A stretch of DNA of 8,447 bases from an uncultured Microcaldota archaeon (GCA_903835325.1 CAILMU010000112.1:1-8447), one strand, 5' to 3'. Counted from the first letter of the stretch, positions 1-5,986 are shown. Program-made: numbers and translations. The notes: generated by a model not told the origin, from the letters alone.

Positions 1-1047
1 CACAGCGGTATTGCATCTGTCATGGACTTTGACGGTCTGTTTCAGCGGCTCTTTCTTCACGACTTTCCCTTCCCGCTCGTGCTTCTCGATGATGAGCTTC
101 TTCGCTTCCTCCACCTTCTTTCCGGTGAACTCGCCGGCCTCTCTCAATTTGCCGTACCTGTCGATGCCTTCTATCATGGGAAGCTTGTACCGGTGCATCC
201 AGACTACATCCATCTTGTCCCCGAATGTGCACAGCATGACCAGGCCGGTCCCGAATTCCTTGTCCACTTCCTTATCGGAAATCGCTTGCACTTGTTTCCC
301 GAGCGGCGTTATCACTCTCGCGCCTTCGAGCCCTTTGTACCGCTCGTCTGTCGGATTGAACAGCACAGCGACGCAGGCGTGCAACAGCTCGGGCCTTGAT
401 GTCGCGACAACGAGATTCTCGAGATTGGGGGTGGGTTTCCCATCGAGCGAAGACGGTCCTTCGAATTTGATATAATTCAGCGTCCCATCCTTCTCGACCT
501 CGTCAAGTTCTGCTTTCGCGATGGCTGAGATGCATTTCGGGCACCAGAAGACCGGGTATTTGCTCATGTACACGAGCTTGTCAGCATACATCTTGATGAG
601 CGAGAGCTGGACTTTCCGATGGTATTCCGGCTCCATGGTCCGATATTCGTAACGCCAATCTGGCGAGAACCCCATCTCCTTCATCTGCGTCCTCATGCGT
701 TCTATGAATTCGCGCGTCCACTCGATGCATCTTGCCCTGAATTCGACCGGCGGGAGTCTGCCGAACTTCTTCTCCACTTTCACTTCGGTCGGGAACCCCT
801 GGGTGTCCCAGCCTTGCGGGTAATAGACATTGAACCCGTTCATGCGCTTGTATCTTGCGATGAAGTCGATGAAGCTGTAGGATAGCACATGGCCCATGTG
901 CAGTTCGCCGCTCGTGAACGGCGGGGGCGTGTCTATGGAGAAGATGGGGCGGACGGTGTCGTTCTCGTCGAACCTGTCGATGCCTTCTTCCTCCCAGATC
1001 TTCTGCCACTTCTTCTCGATTTCGCGGTCATATCTCTGCTGAAGCAT
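1..1047 (-). CDS. valS: Valyl-tRNA synthetase, N-terminal part (runs off the left edge)
   Basis: This class I aminoacyl-tRNA synthetase charges tRNA-Val with valine in the cytoplasm. Only the first 349 residues are in the window, reading leftward; the frame is open to base 1 and the KMSKS and anticodon-binding parts lie outside. Visible landmarks are the catalytic signature PPPFTSGELHMGH, with the HIGH-type motif HMGH at residues 50-53, then YYPQGWDTQGFPTE at about 75-88. A Cys pair WCPKC (168-172) opens the inserted CP1 editing domain, which contains ATSRPELLHACVAV (215-228) and FGTGLVMLCTFGD (265-277). The block ends near HDRC (342-345). These segments match archaeal ValRS better than IleRS or LeuRS. 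The start is the ATG at 1047, which gives a normal short N-terminal helix (MLQQRYDREIEKKW). A GTGAT stretch a few bases upstream could serve as a weak Shine-Dalgarno. Truncation is by the window edge only. Confidence 0.95.
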   Translation of the reverse strand, partial: MLQQRYDREIEKKWQKIWEEEGIDRFDENDTVRPIFSIDTPPPFTSGELHMGHVLSYSFIDFIARYKRMNGFNVYYPQGWDTQGFPTEVKVEKKFGRLPPVEFRARCIEWTREFIERMRTQMKEMGFSPDWRYEYRTMEPEYHRKVQLSLIKMYADKLVYMSKYPVFWCPKCISAIAKAELDEVEKDGTLNYIKFEGPSSLDGKPTPNLENLVVATSRPELLHACVAVLFNPTDERYKGLEGARVITPLGKQVQAISDKEVDKEFGTGLVMLCTFGDKMDVVWMHRYKLPMIEGIDRYGKLREAGEFTGKKVEEAKKLIIEKHEREGKVVKKEPLKQTVKVHDRCNTAV

Positions 1048-1060
1048 AAGTATCACGTCA

Positions 1061-1078
1061 ATAATAGTGATAATAGTT
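1061..1078 (-). promoter_or_regulatory. AT-rich tandem 8-bp repeat in the valS leader, possible box A region
   Basis: On the plus strand ATAATAGT occurs twice in a row with a period of 9 (1061-1068 and 1070-1077). Read on the minus strand these are ACTATTAT elements lying about 15-30 nt before the valS ATG. The right-hand copy sits roughly where a box A for a leaderless mRNA would be. A second A/T run, TTAAAAAA at about 1091-1098 on the minus strand, could instead serve a transcript with a leader of about 20 nt. Neither is a strong match to the archaeal box A consensus, so this is a weak call. Confidence 0.3.
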
Positions 1079-1123
1079 TGACCAAGTCGATTTTTTAACG
1101 GAATAGTTGGGGGAAGAGATTCC

Positions 1124-1900
1124 CTATATATTCAGCTTCATCCCGTCTCTTGCGGCGATGGTCTCTACTCCGGTCGCTTCCTGTATCCTCTGCGCTTCCT
1201 TTCCAGGCCCGACCCTCAGCATCTTCAGGCCAAGGTGGGTTATCACGCACCTTTTCGGCTTCGCGGCCTTCAGGATCTCTATGACATCCCCTGTCTTGAG
1301 ATGCCCAACGTATTTGTCATCCTCTGGCTTCAGGCAGTTTATCACAAGCAGGTCGCACCCGACAAAATCCTTGCCCAGGCTCTCCATGTACTCTGTGTCG
1401 GTGATGTAGCCTATCACCTTTTCATCGAGATAAAGCTTGAATCCGAACGCGGTCGGTTCATCATGCTTCATCTGGAACGTCTCGATTGAGAACTGGCCCT
1501 TGCCGGCATCGAAGGTCTCTTTCCCGCCCGGAATCGCTGTGTAAAGAAACTCTATCTTGGATTTATGGTATTGGTGTATCGCCTGGTCCTCTCCTTTCTC
1601 ATTTCCTTCAATCGCCTGCTTGCTCCCGATGAATATCCCGCGCTTCTTGAGGCCATAGCCTGTCATGCCTTCGACAAGCACCATAGCATCCGAGGAATGG
1701 TCGATGTGATTATGGGTCACGATTATGCAGTCCAGGGTAAGCGGATCCTTCTTCTCCTTCAGCGAGTGCAAAAGCGCCCCGGGGCCCGGGTCGACATGGA
1801 TATTCGCGCTCTTGGAGTCAATCCTGAAGCCAGCGGTGGCCCTGACCTGTTTTATCAGGTTGATGCGGCCTCCGCCGGTGCCCAAGAAGACTATCTCCAT
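1124..1900 (-). CDS. MBL-fold metallohydrolase (RNase Z / PhnP-like superfamily member)
   Basis: This 258-aa protein has the complete metallo-beta-lactamase fold signature for a two-metal hydrolase. FLGTGGG (5-11) lies at the first strand, HVDPGPGAL is at 35-43, and the metal motif THNHIDHSSD (62-71) supplies H63, H65, D67 and H68. Further probable ligands are H146 (MKHDEP), D168 (TDTEY) and H222 (THLG); H200 (GHLKTGD) is another conserved-looking His. The order and spacing resemble the RNase Z/PhnP branch, which cleaves phosphodiesters. The long flexible arm typical of true tRNase Z is not evident, so the substrate is unknown: RNA, cyclic nucleotide or phosphonate-derived ester are all possible. 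It is a soluble cytoplasmic protein with no signal peptide. It lies 36 nt downstream of the 442-aa gene and 76 nt upstream of valS on the same strand. No Shine-Dalgarno precedes the ATG, which fits a leaderless or coupled start. Confidence 0.88.
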   Translation of the reverse strand: MEIVFLGTGGGRINLIKQVRATAGFRIDSKSANIHVDPGPGALLHSLKEKKDPLTLDCIIVTHNHIDHSSDAMVLVEGMTGYGLKKRGIFIGSKQAIEGNEKGEDQAIHQYHKSKIEFLYTAIPGGKETFDAGKGQFSIETFQMKHDEPTAFGFKLYLDEKVIGYITDTEYMESLGKDFVGCDLLVINCLKPEDDKYVGHLKTGDVIEILKAAKPKRCVITHLGLKMLRVGPGKEAQRIQEATGVETIAARDGMKLNI

Positions 1901-1921
1901 GGTAAGGAATCTACGCGAAAA

Positions 1922-1929
1922 GATTTATT
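1922..1929 (-). promoter_or_regulatory. Candidate box A for the MBL-fold hydrolase gene
   Basis: The minus strand reads AATAAATC here, centred about 26 nt upstream of the ATG at 1900. That is the spacing expected if transcription starts at the start codon and gives a leaderless mRNA. The sequence match is only moderate. The gene could also be read through from the 442-aa gene, which ends only 8 bases further upstream. Confidence 0.4.
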
Positions 1930-1936
1930 GCTATTG

Positions 1937-3265
1937 TCAGGCGAGTTTCTCTGCGAGCGCCAATAAATCATCTATCTTCTCTCTCTTGGCCCCCAGATAC
2001 TCCCTGATTTTCATTATGACTCTTTTCCCCTCTTCCATCACTATCGTCTGTTCATCATATTCGAGCTCTTTGTAGGGTTTGTCAAAAAATTCATGGGCAA
2101 CCTTATCCTTGACCTGTTCCCAGTCATATATCCGCATCTCCTTCATGGATTTCTCAACTTCCTCGCTGATCTTTCGATTCTGCCGGCCATCCGGCTTGCG
2201 CAATAGATGCCTCTTGAGCTCTTCGAGCGAGAATCCATGTTCCAGAGCGAACAGTTTCGCCCGTTCTATCTCCTCTTCAGGGTGTTCCATCGGCGTATCC
2301 GTGCCGGTTATCTCGGCCACCGAGTAATTCTCAATGGCATCGATGGGGATATCCGCAGGAAGGCTTCCATTGCCGGACGCGGCGCTCCCAGGTGTCACAA
2401 TCCCCTTGAAAAGATGCGGCTCGAATCTCTGCTTCCTTCTGAAGGAATCGCGCTTCATCCTGAGCTCCTGGTTTGAAAGCACTTCGACATCCAGGAACTG
2501 CGAGCGGATATCCGCTGAGAACGCGGAGATTAGGGCGGCCAGTTCGCTTCCAAAACTCAGTCCAGGGATGCGCGTACCCCCGCCCGGGCCGTCGCTTACC
2601 GGAGGCTCATTCTGCGCCGCAAGGTAGGTCATGGCGATTTTCCTCATGGTCACATAGAGATTGTATGCCTGCGACCATGGGCCTTTGTTCGCGAAATCGT
2701 TCGCTATACAGGTGAATGCGGGATTGAACGTGCCGAGCGCGTTGAGATATCTCTTCTCTTCTGGGGCAATGACCTCTCCCCTGGCCCAATTGGCAACTGT
2801 GTCCCAGCAAACCGGCCGGACACCGATGCCGTTCGCATACCGCGCTATCTCATCGAAAACAATGTTCACGATGAAAACATATTGACGGCTAGCGAAGTCG
2901 TCTTTCTCGAAAAGGATTTTCCGCTCCGCGACAGCCGCCGGCTCGAGCGCGTGTACTGAATTCAAGCCCCTGAGAAGATGCGTCCTGAGCCTGGGAATCC
3001 ATATCCCCTGCGAATTGCTTTCCATGATAAGTTCGCGTGCGTCCGTATATCTCTTGCTCGCCCCGCTGAGCACGATATCGACCTCGTCTATCGTCTTCTG
3101 GATATGGTCCTTCCTGAAACAAACCCTGTCGCCCGGGACCAGGTTCGCTGCATCTCTGGGGATGTACTTGTTGCCGAACCTAACGAGCGCCTTCGCCTGG
3201 CTTTTGAGCAAGCATGTTCCGGCCTCTGTGGAAATCTGCTGGAGCTTTACTGAAATCCCCGCCAT
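1937..3265 (-). CDS. Uncharacterised 442-aa protein with a 'LVPGDRV' beta module and a 'TVxNW' helical motif
   Basis: I do not recognise this protein with certainty. It has no signal peptide or membrane segment. Residues about 15-66 look like a small beta-rich module ending in LVPGDRVCFRK (42-52). Residues 68-215 are mainly helical and include WIPRLRTHLLRGLN (89-102) and the possible helix-turn-helix stretch PVCWDTVANWARGEVIAPEE (151-170). A Gly/Pro/Ser-rich linker (GPGGGTR near 226-232) precedes a second helical part, another low-complexity stretch (290-304), and an acidic and basic helical C-terminus (about 328-442). The order 'L.PGD.V', helical region, 'TV.NW..G.xI.P' reminds me of the C-terminal part of DrmE-like proteins of the DISARM defence system, but this is from memory and no other defence genes are present. 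A strong box A lies 25 nt before the ATG with no Shine-Dalgarno, which supports this start and a leaderless mRNA. The MBL gene follows after 36 nt. Confidence 0.85.
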   Translation of the reverse strand: MAGISVKLQQISTEAGTCLLKSQAKALVRFGNKYIPRDAANLVPGDRVCFRKDHIQKTIDEVDIVLSGASKRYTDARELIMESNSQGIWIPRLRTHLLRGLNSVHALEPAAVAERKILFEKDDFASRQYVFIVNIVFDEIARYANGIGVRPVCWDTVANWARGEVIAPEEKRYLNALGTFNPAFTCIANDFANKGPWSQAYNLYVTMRKIAMTYLAAQNEPPVSDGPGGGTRIPGLSFGSELAALISAFSADIRSQFLDVEVLSNQELRMKRDSFRRKQRFEPHLFKGIVTPGSAASGNGSLPADIPIDAIENYSVAEITGTDTPMEHPEEEIERAKLFALEHGFSLEELKRHLLRKPDGRQNRKISEEVEKSMKEMRIYDWEQVKDKVAHEFFDKPYKELEYDEQTIVMEEGKRVIMKIREYLGAKREKIDDLLALAEKLA

Positions 3266-3286
3266 GTTATTATATCAATCGCTACA

Positions 3287-3294
3287 ATTTATAA
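3287..3294 (-). promoter_or_regulatory. Box A promoter element of the 442-aa gene
   Basis: The minus strand reads TTATAAAT here, a near-perfect archaeal box A, centred about 25 nt before the ATG at 3265. This predicts transcription starting at or next to the A of the start codon, so a leaderless mRNA. The intervening bases are AT-rich and contain no GGAGG-like sequence. The element lies in the 57-nt gap after the thiolase gene and would start a new transcription unit. Confidence 0.65.
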
Positions 3295-3322
3295 GAATAA
3301 GACTATCCAGGCCGATGCCTCT

Positions 3323-4300
3323 CTATCCTCTTACAATCTTGCAGAACTGGCAGATGTCCTTCGAGCATGGCTCCCCGCATCGTTCGCACTCGCTTATCTT
3401 CGCCCCTTTAGAATATTTAGCCCGGAGCGCATCCTCCATCTCCAAAAAGCTGTTCACAATCTTGAATTTCGTCCCGGGGTATCTATCTTCCGTCTCGTTC
3501 AGCATCCTTCTGGTGTGCTGGCGGAAAGCGGTGTATGCGTATGGGCATTCGATGCGCTCTATCGCGATTCCCTTCATCATCGCGTAAATCGCTATCTCTT
3601 TTTCCGGGGTCAGCATCAATGGGCGGATTCGCGGGACGAACGAGGCGCTTTTCGAGCCTCTTTTTGCCATCGGTTCGTTCAGCCTCGCCAGGCGCGACGG
3701 CTCGTTCTTCATGATGTTCATGATGACCGTCTGCGCGATATCGTCCAGGTTATGGCCGATGGCGAGTTTTGTGGCCCCCAGTTCCTTTGCCGCTTTGTTC
3801 AAGGCGTATCTCCTGAGGACCCCGCACTGGCTGCAAGGCAAATCTCCAGTACTATCTCTCACCAATTCATCGAGCGTTTTCCCGCATAGTTTCTTGAAGG
3901 AATAGATATGGAGTTTTATCCCGAGCCTCTTGCACTCGCGTTTCGCTGCGACCATGGTCTTCGGCCGGTATCCCTTGATGCCTTCGTCTATGGTTATCGC
4001 GAACAGCTCGATAGGGAGGTCTTTCTTCAGCTCGGCAAGCGAATGGAGGAGAACAGTGCTGTCTTTCCCTCCTGACAATGCGATAGCCACATTGTCCCCT
4101 TTCTTGAGCATCTCCATTGTCCGGACTGTCTTCCTGAACCGTTTGTCGAACATGCGGATGAAATGGGCCTGGCACAGGTGCTTGCAGGAATACGGCAGGA
4201 AGACTACGCCTTCTTTTCCGCAATGGCAGAGGCCAGCCGATTCAGAATCGTTCCGACCGCACGCCCCGCCTTTTTTCTGTTTTTTCTTTTCCTTACCCAC
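3323..4300 (-). CDS. PP-loop tRNA 2-thiouridine synthetase, TtuA/NcsA (Ncs6/Ctu1) family
   Basis: The 325-aa enzyme adenylates a tRNA uridine and replaces its 2-oxygen with sulfur. The family acts either on wobble U34 (NcsA/Ncs6/Ctu1) or on U54 in the T-loop (TtuA); the sequence alone does not decide which. The ATP-binding PP-loop SGGKDST is at 76-82. The Cys pair of PCSQCGVLRR (C156, C159) and C252 of ECPYAY are the three Cys expected to hold the Fe-S cluster. GHNLDD (182-187) and RPLMLTPEKEIAIYA (226-240) are further family blocks. Both zinc fingers are present: an N-terminal one (C24, C26, C43, H46) and a C-terminal one (C305, C308, C317, C320, with C312 between). The N-terminus carries a Lys-rich extension (residues 1-11). 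The start is GTG, overlapping the end of the sulfur-carrier gene by 8 nt, which suggests translational coupling. The usual length is about 300-325 aa, so the gene is intact. Confidence 0.93.
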   Translation of the reverse strand: MGKEKKKQKKGGACGRNDSESAGLCHCGKEGVVFLPYSCKHLCQAHFIRMFDKRFRKTVRTMEMLKKGDNVAIALSGGKDSTVLLHSLAELKKDLPIELFAITIDEGIKGYRPKTMVAAKRECKRLGIKLHIYSFKKLCGKTLDELVRDSTGDLPCSQCGVLRRYALNKAAKELGATKLAIGHNLDDIAQTVIMNIMKNEPSRLARLNEPMAKRGSKSASFVPRIRPLMLTPEKEIAIYAMMKGIAIERIECPYAYTAFRQHTRRMLNETEDRYPGTKFKIVNSFLEMEDALRAKYSKGAKISECERCGEPCSKDICQFCKIVRG

Positions 4301-4490
4301 CGAAAACGACCTTTATGATTTCGACCTTGTCTTTCTTCCCGACTTTCCTGGTCTCTGGCGCGAGCTTCCCGTTGACCTTGATGACTACCTCTTCACGCAT
4401 GAACTTCAGGTCCTTGAGCAGCGATGACACTGTCCCTGAGTAATCCAGGTCCTTCCTCTCGTTGTCTATGATGAGCTCCAATCTATCCAC
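4293..4490 (-). CDS. Ubiquitin-like sulfur carrier ending in Gly-Gly (SAMP2/TtuB/Urm1-like, ThiS/MoaD fold)
   Basis: This 65-aa beta-grasp protein has a segment VVIKVNGKLAPETRKV (35-50), the strand-turn-strand typical of ThiS/MoaD proteins, then the last strand KVEIIKVVFGG (55-65). The free C-terminal Gly-Gly is the diagnostic feature. In this family an E1-like enzyme adenylates it and it becomes a thiocarboxylate that donates sulfur. The overall shape resembles haloarchaeal SAMP2, which works with NcsA in tRNA thiolation and also tags proteins. The adjacent overlapping thiolase gene makes that partnership the best inference. No E1-like activating enzyme is in the window. The start is GTG at 4490; a TTG three codons later, 5 nt after GGTGG, is an alternative that would give a 62-aa protein beginning MELII. 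It follows the 160-aa gene by 49 nt without an obvious own promoter, so the three are probably one operon. Confidence 0.88.
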   Translation of the reverse strand: MDRLELIIDNERKDLDYSGTVSSLLKDLKFMREEVVIKVNGKLAPETRKVGKKDKVEIIKVVFGG

Positions 4491-4539
4491 CTTTTTTATC
4501 GGGAACGAAAATCAAAAGAGCGATTGCGGAATCCGCGTT

Positions 4540-5022
4540 TCATCGTTTCCTAGTCCCGGGCTTCATCTGGCCTCTGGCTAGGAAAACGCCTTTCAATTCG
4601 AGGGAAGACGCCGGCGCATCGGCTTTCTCGCCATTGGCCAGCCTCAAATTAATGCCAAGAGCCGGATTCGGTTTCGCCGCGCTTATAGCGCTCTTTTTCG
4701 AAGAAAGAGCGGTATCCGCGATGCTTCCGCGAGAAAGCAGAAGCCCGCTTATCTCGGTCGCTTTGGCATACGGGCTCATCTGTCTTGCCTTGATGGTCTG
4801 CTCCACCGGAACTATCGGGCCCATCGGCCGGACCTGCCCGATAATCATGGCTTCGATATGCTCTTTCATCATCTGCCTGTGCATTTTCTCGATTTCAGAC
4901 CCCTCCATTATCATCTTCGGGATAAGGGGGCCTGAATCAATCAATGAAGGCGCTGATGCCGTTGCAGATATTCCGCGCGAAACCTTGTTAGGAGCCATCC
5001 TGCCTTTGCTTCTCTTGCCCAT
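4540..5022 (-). CDS. Uncharacterised basic 160-aa protein, first gene of the thiolation operon
   Basis: I do not recognise this protein. It starts with a strongly basic tail (MGKRSKGRMAPNK), followed by a Ser/Ala/Pro-rich stretch, a Met- and Glu-rich helix around residues 36-61 (EIEKMHRQMMKEHIEAM), a PMGPIVPVEQ turn (67-76) and an Ala/Ser-rich region. Two similar short segments, SGLLLSRGS (92-100) and KGVFLARGQ (144-152), may be paired beta strands. The C-terminus is again basic (KPGTRKR). The charge pattern suggests nucleic-acid or ribosome binding, but that is inference. There are no membrane segments. Codon use resembles its neighbours. A box A 26 nt before the ATG with no Shine-Dalgarno supports the strand and start. 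It heads the probable operon with the sulfur carrier and the thiolase, which hints at a role near tRNA modification. Confidence 0.72.
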   Translation of the reverse strand: MGKRSKGRMAPNKVSRGISATASAPSLIDSGPLIPKMIMEGSEIEKMHRQMMKEHIEAMIIGQVRPMGPIVPVEQTIKARQMSPYAKATEISGLLLSRGSIADTALSSKKSAISAAKPNPALGINLRLANGEKADAPASSLELKGVFLARGQMKPGTRKR

Positions 5023-5043
5023 GGATATGATATTCCATCGTAA

Positions 5044-5052
5044 CTTTTTAAA
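5044..5052 (-). promoter_or_regulatory. Box A promoter element of the 160-aa gene and thiolation operon
   Basis: The minus strand reads TTTAAAAAG here, centred about 26 nt upstream of the ATG at 5022. This is the leaderless spacing also seen for the 442-aa gene. No Shine-Dalgarno lies between it and the ATG. Confidence 0.55.
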
Positions 5053-5097
5053 GAGAGTTTTCAGGACCCGGAACTCGAATTTGTTGTAGTTGATGTC

Positions 5098-5106
5098 TAT
5101 TTAAAT
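5098..5106 (+). promoter_or_regulatory. Box A promoter element of the 277-aa gene
   Basis: TATTTAAAT, containing the palindrome ATTTAAAT, lies on the plus strand about 50 nt before the ATG at 5153. Transcription would be expected to start near 5128, leaving a leader of about 25 nt that includes the Shine-Dalgarno. The element overlaps an earlier in-frame ATG at 5105, which argues against that ATG being the start. Confidence 0.55.
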
Positions 5107-5136
5107 GGTTCGTTCAATATCCACTATTCATTATCA

Positions 5137-5143
5137 GGGAGGG
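5137..5143 (+). promoter_or_regulatory. Shine-Dalgarno that fixes the start of the 277-aa gene
   Basis: GGGAGGG contains a full GGAGG core ten bases before the ATG at 5153 and slightly further from a second ATG at 5159. It is the clearest ribosome binding site in the window and supports 5153 over the upstream in-frame ATG at 5105, which has none. Confidence 0.75.
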
Positions 5144-5152
5144 AAAAATCAG

Positions 5153-5986
5153 ATGCGGATGCAAAAAGCGGCAGGGCCTCAGAAAGAGGCCGAACGGGCA
5201 TTGGCCAAGGTATTGGCCGGCAGGCATCAGATGAAGCCAGATATCATCAAGCCACAATCCGTCTCTATATTCGAAATCGAGGACATGGGCCGTTCCTGGG
5301 AAGAGTTCGGTTGGCGCACATTCGCCGAATATGGTTTCCACGAGGACGAGCGGGACAGGGCCGAAAAACTCGGTTTCGTCTATGAAAGGAAATTCCTTGA
5401 AGTCGTTCCAGCCGGCTTCCTCCCGGCCATGCAAAAGAAATTGAGCGATTACAAGGAAGAGCTGGAGTACGTGATCAAGAGGTCCCGAGGTGGCAGTCTG
5501 CTAAAAAGCTTGGAGCGCACGCTCCGCAATATCAATGAACTGGAGAATCTGCATTGGGTGCATCTCGCTCCGATAGTCCCGAACGAGCCCGTCCTAAATC
5601 ATGACAAGGCGATGTTCCCGTTCGATTCCAACCTCCGCCTTGATTACGCTCTCTTCGCTTCCTTCATAGAAGGGCTGGAAAAAGGCATCCTCATGGCTCC
5701 CGGAGCAGAAGACTGGCGCAGCCAGTTCATGTACCTGAAAAAATACGAAAGCGAGGTCGATATGGGCGACTCAGTCTACGGGAGCGGAGAGGTGATGGTC
5801 CGCTTCCACATAGATATCCCGGGGCTTTTGCAATCGAGGAACATTTTCTTTGATCCCGAAGGCTTCATCACCGCAAAGGAGTATGGGAACACTTTCATGG
5901 TCAAGGGCGGAATCCCAGTGAGTTGCATCGATTCCTGGAGCATCTGGGATGGCGATGACCCGCCGCAATATCCCAAATCAAAGTAG
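5153..5986 (+). CDS. Uncharacterised 277-aa soluble protein
   Basis: I do not recognise this protein. Counted from the ATG at 5153, residues 1-27 form a basic helix. FEIEDMGRSWEEFGWRTF (40-57) and an acidic segment with several aromatics follow, then FLEVVPAGFLPAMQKKL (81-97) and a charged, probably coiled helix (98-133). A middle part contains HWVHLAPIVPNEPVLNHD (134-151) and FPFDSNLRLDYALFASFIEG (155-174). The C-terminal part (about 200-265) looks like alternating beta strands: YGSGEVMVRFHIDIPGLLQ (209-227), then YGNTFMVKGGIPVSCID (244-260). That ending loosely recalls ADP-ribosyltransferase-like folds, but I see no convincing catalytic triad. There is no signal peptide or membrane span. 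An in-frame ATG at 5105 would add 16 residues but lies in the promoter. The gene has its own promoter and converges on enolase with 17 bases between stop codons, so it is probably monocistronic. Confidence 0.8.
   Translation: MRMQKAAGPQKEAERALAKVLAGRHQMKPDIIKPQSVSIFEIEDMGRSWEEFGWRTFAEYGFHEDERDRAEKLGFVYERKFLEVVPAGFLPAMQKKLSDYKEELEYVIKRSRGGSLLKSLERTLRNINELENLHWVHLAPIVPNEPVLNHDKAMFPFDSNLRLDYALFASFIEGLEKGILMAPGAEDWRSQFMYLKKYESEVDMGDSVYGSGEVMVRFHIDIPGLLQSRNIFFDPEGFITAKEYGNTFMVKGGIPVSCIDSWSIWDGDDPPQYPKSK

Noticed and set aside
11..475. Plus-strand reading frames opposite the start of the window
   Set aside because: They are antisense to the valyl-tRNA synthetase, whose frame is open throughout and carries clear family motifs.
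1091..1096. T6 run on the plus strand as a transcription terminator
   Set aside because: Both flanking genes are on the minus strand, where the run is A6. It is more likely part of the valS promoter region.
3075..3220. Intein or Hint domain in the N-terminus of the 442-aa protein, suggested by LVPGDRV
   Set aside because: No splice-junction Cys/Ser start, no TxxH block and no C-terminal HN motif are visible, and the protein does not interrupt a recognisable host.
1937..3265. A DISARM defence locus
   Set aside because: Only one protein shows a loose resemblance. No methyltransferase, SNF2-type helicase or phospholipase D gene is nearby.
3015..3587. A 190-aa plus-strand reading frame
   Set aside because: It spans the 3' end of the thiolase gene, the promoter and the 5' end of the 442-aa gene in antisense, and shows no family motif or ribosome binding site.
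4634..5089. A 151-aa plus-strand reading frame that looks like a hydrophobic membrane protein
   Set aside because: It lies antisense to the 160-aa minus-strand gene, which has neighbour-like codon use and a well-placed box A. The plus frame has no ribosome binding site and runs across both divergent promoters. Its hydrophobicity follows from being antisense to polar codons.
5105..5152. Upstream ATG adding 16 residues to the 277-aa protein
   Set aside because: This ATG overlaps the box A and lacks a Shine-Dalgarno, while the ATG at 5153 has GGGAGGG at the right distance.
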